From contig JAJDEK010000282.1 in NCBI GenBank assembly GCA_029259875.1, positions 1 to 9,393 on the forward strand: a stretch of 9,393 bases of DNA, in the 5' to 3' direction. Of this stretch, positions 5,361-9,393 are shown piece by piece (position 1 is the stretch's first letter; the number at the start of each line of letters is the position of its first letter). Under the pieces are notes generated by a model. That model did not search any database, was not told the origin of the DNA, and saw only the letters and a list, made by a program, of their open reading frames with translations. Source of the DNA: Planctomycetaceae bacterium. GTDB taxonomy: Bacteria > Planctomycetota > Planctomycetia > Planctomycetales > Planctomycetaceae. The translations under genes and the position numbers were made by a program.

Positions 5361-7493
5361 ATGGCAGAAAATCAAGCTGTTTGGGGCATTGAGATTGGAC
5401 AGGCTGGTTTAAAAGCCATCCGTCTTCGCTATGCGGAAGCCGCCGATCAAGTCATTGCCGTTGCCTTTGATTATATTCCGCACCCTAAAATTCTCAGCCA
5501 GCCAGATGCGGTTCCAGATGAATTGATCAGTCAGGCTCTGGAAACCTTTCTGTCTCGAAACGAAATTAAAGGGGACCTGATTTCGATTAGCGTTCCAGGG
5601 CAGACTTCATTAGCCCGATTCATTCAGTTACCTCCGGTCCAATCTAACCGTGTACCTGAAATCGTGAAATATGAAGCGAAACAACAAATCCCCTTTGCAC
5701 TCGAAGATGTCATCTGGGATTACCAACCTCTGGGAGGAGGTGTGGAAGAGAGCGGTTACATGCTGGATGCCGAAGTGGGCATTTTCGCTATGAAACGCGA
5801 TCAGGTCTTACAAACTCTGCAACCGTTTGTCGCACGAAAAATTGAAGTCGAATTGATTCAAATTGCTCCCTTGGGTCTTTATAACACGCTTTGTTATGAC
5901 TCATTAGGTATGCGAGTCGGTCAGGAATTCGAAGGGAATCCTGAAGAGTCCTCAATTGTGGTCGACATGGGGGCTGACAGCACCACACTGATGGTGACGA
6001 ACGGCAGTAAGATCTGGATTCGTAATGTTCCCATTGGTGGAAATCACTTTACGCGTGCCCTCACCAAAGAGATGAAACTGACATTTGCCAAAGCGGAGCA
6101 TCTCAAATGTAATGCAACACGATCAGAAGATCCACGTGCCGTTTTCCAGGCCTTGCGTCCCGTCTTTAATGATTACGTCTCGGAAATTCAAAGATCGATC
6201 GGCTATTTTTCCAGCGTCAACCGCGATGCAAAAATTTCCAAGGTCTATGGAACAGGTAATGGATTCAAACTCGCTGGCTTACAAAAATTCTTACAGCAAA
6301 ACTTGCAGTACGAAGTCGAACGGCTCGATGATTTTCAGGCGTTGGTCGGTGATGCTGTTCTTAACGAACCGTTGTTCCAAGACAATATTCTGACATTTAC
6401 TGTTCCTTACGGAATTGCGTTGCAGGCCTTGCAACAGACATCCATTCGCACTTCACTGCTACCCCCTGAAATTGCGACTGCCCGTAAAATTCGGCGTAAA
6501 AAGCCCTGGGCTGTTGTCACAGCCGCAGCCTTATTGGTTGGGCTTTGCATTTCAGCAGTGGGGTATAGCAATGTCGCTAATTCGGTTAGCACAGAACGTT
6601 TTGGTAGTGTAGAAAGTAAAGTCAAGAATTTGACGACTCAAGTTAGCGGATATAAGTCCAGCTACGATAGCGCAGAAAGCGAATTTACTTCTCTCATTGA
6701 GACAGGAAACAAACTTGTTTGGAACCTGGAAACAAGGGATGACTGGTTGGAAGTATTTAAATCCATTAATGAATGCCTTCCCAGAGATATTGGCGACGAA
6801 CTTGACAATGAAAAAATTGAACAAAGCAAGCGAATCAAATTACCTGGCATCACAGTAAAACACTATGCTGACTTGAATGAATGGTTTGAGCAACTCCCTA
6901 CGCAAGCAAAGTCAATCATGCTGAAGGAAGACCAGGATAAGGCTCCGGAAGGCGAAGGCTTTGTATTCACGCTGAATGGTTTGCATTATCATCATGATGA
7001 ATCGAAGCCCACAACCGATATTGGTGCTTTGTATGTTCATGAAACTCTGCTTAAAAACCTACAATCTTGGACAGTGAAAAACCCTAATTCTCCACTGGTC
7101 GATGTACGCAAAATGGGCATTTCACACGCTATCATTCTTTCAGATGAACGAAATCGGTTTGAGTTCTATCCCGATGGTCGTCCACGGGGAATGCATCGCG
7201 GTGGTGAAGGAGGAAATTTCGCCCCCGGCGGATTTGGTGGTTTTGGAGGCCGTGGTGGGGCTGGAGGCGCTCTACCCGGACAGGAAGCAGGTTTCGCTGG
7301 TGGTGGTCTAGGAGGAGCCAGGCGGCCGCGCATTGGTGGTAATCGTGTTGAAAAAGAAGCCAAAGTAATGCCAATTCACCAAACTAAATTCATATTAGAA
7401 TTTGTCTGGAAGCCGATTCCTGTACTTGACCGACTGGAAAAACAACCAGAAACCTCTTCAAGTGAAGAAGAGGAAACTGTAGAAGCAGGATAA
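5361..7493 (+). CDS. Type IV pilus assembly PilM-PilN fusion protein
   Basis: Residues 1-355 are a complete PilM, the cytoplasmic actin-like ATPase-fold protein of the pilus inner-membrane platform. The phosphate-1 motif GIEIGQAGLKAIRL is at 9-22, the PilM signature KYEAKQQIPFALEDVIWDYQ at 103-122, the phosphate-2 motif VVDMGADSTTLMV at 200-212, PIGGNHFTRAL at 224-234, and the adenosine motif YGTGNGFKLAG at 296-306. Residues 362-710 then follow the PilN plan: an IRTSLLPPE motif (362-370, compare the INLLP tail of PilN that docks in PilM), a basic stretch RKIRRKKPW, and one membrane segment (about 384-404). After that come a helical, probably coiled-coil stretch (about 408-455) and a ferredoxin-like periplasmic domain with FTLNGLHYH (536-544) and FILEFVWKP (677-685). 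A Gly-rich insertion at about 606-661 interrupts that domain, and the tail is acidic. PilM alone is usually near 350 residues and PilN near 200, so the length fits a fusion plus insertion. The partner PilO-like gene follows 101 bases downstream. PilM and PilN roles are known from the families; the fused function is inferred. Confidence 0.88.
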   Translation: MAENQAVWGIEIGQAGLKAIRLRYAEAADQVIAVAFDYIPHPKILSQPDAVPDELISQALETFLSRNEIKGDLISISVPGQTSLARFIQLPPVQSNRVPEIVKYEAKQQIPFALEDVIWDYQPLGGGVEESGYMLDAEVGIFAMKRDQVLQTLQPFVARKIEVELIQIAPLGLYNTLCYDSLGMRVGQEFEGNPEESSIVVDMGADSTTLMVTNGSKIWIRNVPIGGNHFTRALTKEMKLTFAKAEHLKCNATRSEDPRAVFQALRPVFNDYVSEIQRSIGYFSSVNRDAKISKVYGTGNGFKLAGLQKFLQQNLQYEVERLDDFQALVGDAVLNEPLFQDNILTFTVPYGIALQALQQTSIRTSLLPPEIATARKIRRKKPWAVVTAAALLVGLCISAVGYSNVANSVSTERFGSVESKVKNLTTQVSGYKSSYDSAESEFTSLIETGNKLVWNLETRDDWLEVFKSINECLPRDIGDELDNEKIEQSKRIKLPGITVKHYADLNEWFEQLPTQAKSIMLKEDQDKAPEGEGFVFTLNGLHYHHDESKPTTDIGALYVHETLLKNLQSWTVKNPNSPLVDVRKMGISHAIILSDERNRFEFYPDGRPRGMHRGGEGGNFAPGGFGGFGGRGGAGGALPGQEAGFAGGGLGGARRPRIGGNRVEKEAKVMPIHQTKFILEFVWKPIPVLDRLEKQPETSSSEEEETVEAG
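6444..6569 (+). other. PilM-PilN junction: INLLP-like motif and membrane segment
   Basis: Residues 362-403 carry SLLPPE, a positively charged stretch (ARKIRRKK), and about 20 hydrophobic residues (WAVVTAAALLVGLCISAVGY). In separate PilN proteins this is the cytoplasmic tail that binds PilM, then the transmembrane helix. Its position right after the PilM fold marks the fusion point; positive charges before the helix predict an N-in, C-out orientation. Confidence 0.75.
7176..7343 (+). repeat. Gly-rich low-complexity insertion in the PilN-like domain
   Basis: About 56 codons with a high share of Gly plus Ala, Arg, Phe and Pro, for example GGFGGFGGRGGAGG, encoded by GGT/GGA/GGC-rich DNA. It lies between FEFYPDG and the predicted last strand (FILEFVWKP), so it reads as a loop inserted near the end of the periplasmic ferredoxin-like domain rather than a tail. 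Confidence 0.8.
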
Positions 7494-7522
7494 TAAGCGT
7501 TTTACATTAAGATTGATTACAG

Positions 7523-7550
7523 TTGTTGACTGATTGAGACCACTTATAAT
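7523..7550 (+). promoter_or_regulatory. Possible internal promoter before the PilO-like gene
   Basis: In the 101-base gap between the two pilus genes a perfect TATAAT sits at 7545-7550. The best-spaced -35 is TTGTTG (7523-7528, 16-base spacer), which matches only in TTG. The better hexamer TTGACT (7526-7531) is only 13 bases away, too close for a usual sigma-70 promoter. It could give the downstream genes independent expression; cotranscription remains the simpler view. Confidence 0.3.
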
Positions 7551-7582
7551 TTATTCGAGACAACAAATCTCTTCGGAGAATC

Positions 7583-7587
7583 GAGGA
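7583..7587 (+). promoter_or_regulatory. Ribosome-binding site of the PilO-like gene
   Basis: GAGGA lies 7 bases before the ATG at 7595, with a second GGAG at 7575-7578. The spacing is ideal and supports the start that places the membrane helix at residues 12-30. Confidence 0.6.
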
Positions 7588-7594
7588 CAACCCC

Positions 7595-9292
7595 ATGGAC
7601 AAACTAAAACCGATTATTGTTCATAAATTCTGGATTATTCTGTTTATCGCACTGCTACTCCCTGTCATTGGGTGGAGTATGGCGACAGGCGGCCTTGCCA
7701 AAGAGATTGACGAACGAAAAACAGCGATTGATAAAGCTTTTACAGACGCACAGATACCTTCCAATCCTCCTAATGAAACATGGTCAACAGCGTTAAAAGA
7801 AATCAACAAAGACAAAGAGCGCTATATTGGGCAATCCCATAAATATCTTTGGGATAAACAACAAAGTTTATTCGTATGGCCTACTAATATCGCTCCCTTG
7901 ATGAAAGACACCCCTTATCGAGGTGAAATATCTCGTGTTCCGCGGAACCTGTATCGTAGCGCTTACAAATTTGAAATTTTAAGAGTTCATAAACTAGCGA
8001 ATCCATTCAGCTTTAGAGATGGGACGGGAACTGTCGATCTTACTCCCAATGCCATTCCCCACGTGCCTTTGGATAAATGGAAAACTTTGCCACCAACTCC
8101 CAAAGAAATGTGGGACGCCCAGGAAGATATCTGGCTCGTAACCTCCATCCTTAAAGCGATCGCGAATGTCAACAAAGGAGCAGCCAATGTCAGTGAAGCT
8201 GCTGTGCGCCAGATTTCCGTACTAGAACTACGGGGCGGAACCATTGGTGATGATGGAAGCAGTCCTGGTGGTGGTGATGACATGATGGGATCAGGTATGG
8301 ATGGAGAAATGGCGGGCGCTGGTGGACTATTTGGTGGTGGTGGTACCCAGCCTGGAATGGGAGGAGCCGGCAAAGATGGAATGCAGAACATCAGCGTTGA
8401 TATGGATTTGACAGAAATCTTTGGAAACGATGCTGATACCTCTGGTGGTGGAGGAGATGACTCTGGGGATATGGAGTCGGCAGACGCGATGATGGACCCT
8501 GGAGGGCTTGGTGGCGGTTTTGGTGGTGCGAGAGGTGCAGCGCAAAATCTCAAACGATACTACCATGAAGCAGAAGACCTACCCTATAAAACCCGTGCAT
8601 TTTATCTGAAAGTCGTCGTTCAATCATCAAAATTACCGCACTTACTCGCTGAGCTGACAAAGATGCCTTGGCCCGTGGAAATTAAACGGGTTCAAAGAGC
8701 AGACATGTTTGATGATAATCTCAGCCCACTTGGTCAAGCAGGCGGTGGCATGGCAGGCCGCAGGCCAGGCAGAATGGGAGCAGGAGGAGGCGATGAATTC
8801 GATCTGGAAAATGAATTGGGAGGAGGGTTAGGTCGTCGTCCAGGCGCCGGCTTTGATGCAGATGGGCTTGCTGGTGCAGGGCGAGATCAGGGCCTTGATA
8901 ACAAAAGCTTACTCGACGCCGCTTTAAATGATCCTGAGTTGGCTGTCGTAAGTATTGCTGGTCTGATGACCCTTTACAAACCATACACACCTCCGGAGGG
9001 CGACATCGTTGCGCAAACAGAGGGGGGTGAAACGAATCTGGATCAACAACCAATAACTGATACACAAGCAACCGGTTCCGAGGTGGCACCACTTGTAGAA
9101 GACCCAACAAACTCTGATGATCCAACGGCCGCGCCTACTTCGAATCCGGAAAATCAACCTGATGATGCGACCACAGAAGAAACACCGAAACAACCAACGG
9201 AGTCCCCTGAGCCACAACCAGCGGGCTCCGATGCAAACGATTCACAGCCCCCGAAGACCGAATCAAAGTCAGAGGAAGCTGTAATACAATAA
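7595..9292 (+). CDS. PilO-like inner-membrane pilus assembly protein with Gly-rich loops
   Basis: A 565-residue bitopic protein: a short basic cytoplasmic N-terminus (MDKLKPIIVHK), one membrane helix (about 12-30) and a long periplasmic part. A charged helical stretch (34-90) follows the membrane, as in PilO. Two structured blocks can be seen: about 115-213, ending in QEDIWLVTSILKAIANVN and AVRQISVLELRG, and 319-368, containing YKTRAFYLKVVVQ and PWPVEIKRVQ, which has the strand-helix-strand look of a ferredoxin-like domain. A third short piece (447-464, LAVVSIAGLMTLYKPY) looks like a closing strand. Gly/Met/Asp-rich segments (214-314 and 380-429) separate these blocks, and an acidic Pro/Thr/Glu/Gln-rich tail fills 466-565. 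PilO is normally near 200 residues, so most of the extra length is low complexity. The PilO call rests on topology and position directly after pilM-pilN more than on sequence signature. In the known system PilO pairs with PilN to link the platform to PilP and the secretin. Confidence 0.65.
   Translation: MDKLKPIIVHKFWIILFIALLLPVIGWSMATGGLAKEIDERKTAIDKAFTDAQIPSNPPNETWSTALKEINKDKERYIGQSHKYLWDKQQSLFVWPTNIAPLMKDTPYRGEISRVPRNLYRSAYKFEILRVHKLANPFSFRDGTGTVDLTPNAIPHVPLDKWKTLPPTPKEMWDAQEDIWLVTSILKAIANVNKGAANVSEAAVRQISVLELRGGTIGDDGSSPGGGDDMMGSGMDGEMAGAGGLFGGGGTQPGMGGAGKDGMQNISVDMDLTEIFGNDADTSGGGGDDSGDMESADAMMDPGGLGGGFGGARGAAQNLKRYYHEAEDLPYKTRAFYLKVVVQSSKLPHLLAELTKMPWPVEIKRVQRADMFDDNLSPLGQAGGGMAGRRPGRMGAGGGDEFDLENELGGGLGRRPGAGFDADGLAGAGRDQGLDNKSLLDAALNDPELAVVSIAGLMTLYKPYTPPEGDIVAQTEGGETNLDQQPITDTQATGSEVAPLVEDPTNSDDPTAAPTSNPENQPDDATTEETPKQPTESPEPQPAGSDANDSQPPKTESKSEEAVIQ
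8234..8536 (+). repeat. Gly/Met/Asp-rich insertion 1 in the PilO-like protein
   Basis: About 100 codons dominated by Gly with Asp, Met, Ser and Ala, such as GGGDDMMGSGMDGEMAG and GGLGGGFGGARG. A short, less biased stretch, NISVDMDLTEIFGND (265-279), lies in the middle. It sits between two structured periplasmic blocks. The DNA has runs of GGTGGTGG-type triplets. Confidence 0.8.
8732..8881 (+). repeat. Gly/Arg-rich insertion 2 in the PilO-like protein
   Basis: Residues 380-429 are rich in Gly, Ala, Arg and Asp (GGGMAGRRPGRMGAGGG, then GGGLGRRPGAGF). The segment lies between the ferredoxin-like block and the last predicted strand, the same relative position as the Gly-rich loop of the PilN-like domain. 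Confidence 0.75.
8990..9289 (+). other. Acidic Pro/Thr/Glu-rich C-terminal tail
   Basis: The last 100 residues of the PilO-like protein are almost free of aromatic and large hydrophobic residues and rich in Pro, Thr, Glu, Asp, Gln, Asn and Ser, for example ETPKQPTESPEPQPAGSD. This is a disordered tail, predicted periplasmic from the topology, possibly a flexible spacer or binding arm. Confidence 0.75.
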
Positions 9293-9308
9293 AACCTGTT
9301 TACTTCAA

Positions 9309-9326
9309 AACTGAATTTAATCAGTT
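9309..9326 (+). repeat. Weak hairpin between the PilO-like gene and the next gene
   Basis: AACTGA (9309-9314) and TCAGTT (9321-9326) are perfect inverted repeats around a 6-base ATTTAA loop, 16 bases after the stop. There is no following T-run and the stem is AT-rich, so it is not a convincing terminator. Confidence 0.3.
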
Positions 9327-9346
9327 ACAGTAAAACTTAACCAAAC

Positions 9347-9354
9347 GGAGAAGG
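9347..9354 (+). promoter_or_regulatory. Ribosome-binding site of the third pilus-cluster gene
   Basis: GGAGAAGG precedes the GTG at 9359; GGAG is 8 bases from it. The in-frame ATG at 9371 would be 20 bases away, so the spacing favours GTG. Confidence 0.55.
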
Positions 9355-9358
9355 TCCC

Positions 9359-9393
9359 GTGAAAAATCTCATGTCCAATCTCAAGGGAATGAA
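9359..9393 (+). CDS. Start of a further pilus-cluster gene (cut by the right edge)
   Basis: Eleven complete codons are visible, reading (V/M)KNLMSNLKGM from a GTG start, with an in-frame ATG at 9371 as an alternative. A good Shine-Dalgarno and a 66-base gap after the PilO-like gene suggest it continues the same transcription unit. Too little is present to name it. By analogy with other pilM-N-O clusters, PilP or secretin (PilQ)-type genes would be expected next. Confidence 0.55.
   Translation, partial: MKNLMSNLKGM

Noticed and set aside
7526..7550. TTGACT plus TATAAT as a full promoter
   Set aside because: The spacer is only 13 bases, too short for sigma-70 promoters; only the -10 with a weaker -35 was kept, at low confidence.
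7987..8553. 188-codon open frame on the minus strand, Pro/Ser-rich
   Set aside because: It is the complement of the Gly-rich coding DNA of the PilO-like gene; GGN-rich DNA avoids stops on the opposite strand. No family features and no ribosome-binding site. The same applies to minus-strand frames at 7132-7374 and 7166-7363.
1..9393. CRISPR array, tRNA/rRNA, insertion sequence, phage or defence genes
   Set aside because: No regularly spaced repeats, no transposase or integrase motifs, no terminal inverted repeats and no tRNA-like cloverleaf were seen on either strand. All long frames are explained by the genes listed.

Overview
The window (moderate G+C, AT-rich spacers) looks like a chromosomal segment of a planctomycete, most likely a Gimesia-type member of the Planctomycetaceae. 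This rests on gene content and protein style: a fused PilM-PilN protein, a PilO-like protein full of Gly-rich loops, a Cys-rich secreted beta-barrel protein, and a large GH38-like protein of a kind I associate with that phylum. The assignment is by recognition, not by a search.

Layout. (1) Positions 1-1118, plus strand: the 3' part of a secreted, probably outer-membrane beta-barrel protein. Its frame is open to the left edge, where the end of a signal peptide can be read, so the true start lies outside the window. (2) Positions 1141-4704, minus strand, convergent with the first gene: a 963-residue protein related to glycoside hydrolase family 38, followed after 9 bases by cytidylate kinase (cmk). 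These two form a tight two-gene unit. (3) Positions 4705-5360: a 656-base AT-rich divergent spacer with a candidate promoter but no convincing gene. (4) Positions 5361-9393, plus strand: a type IV pilus assembly cluster with a PilM-PilN fusion (710 aa), a PilO-like inner-membrane protein (565 aa), and the first codons of a third gene cut by the right edge. Each of the three pilus-side genes has a visible Shine-Dalgarno sequence.

How the genes fit together. PilM is the cytoplasmic actin-like ATPase-fold protein of type IV pilus and type II secretion systems. It binds the N-terminal tail of the membrane protein PilN, and PilN pairs with PilO in the periplasm to link the inner-membrane platform to the secretin. 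Here the PilM-PilN interaction is made permanent by fusion, and both periplasmic partners carry long Gly-rich insertions. CMP kinase is housekeeping nucleotide metabolism.

The points most worth a second look are the PilM-PilN fusion, the matched Gly-rich loops in both partners, and the GH38-like protein, in which the usual catalytic aspartate position appears to be arginine although the reading frame is intact.
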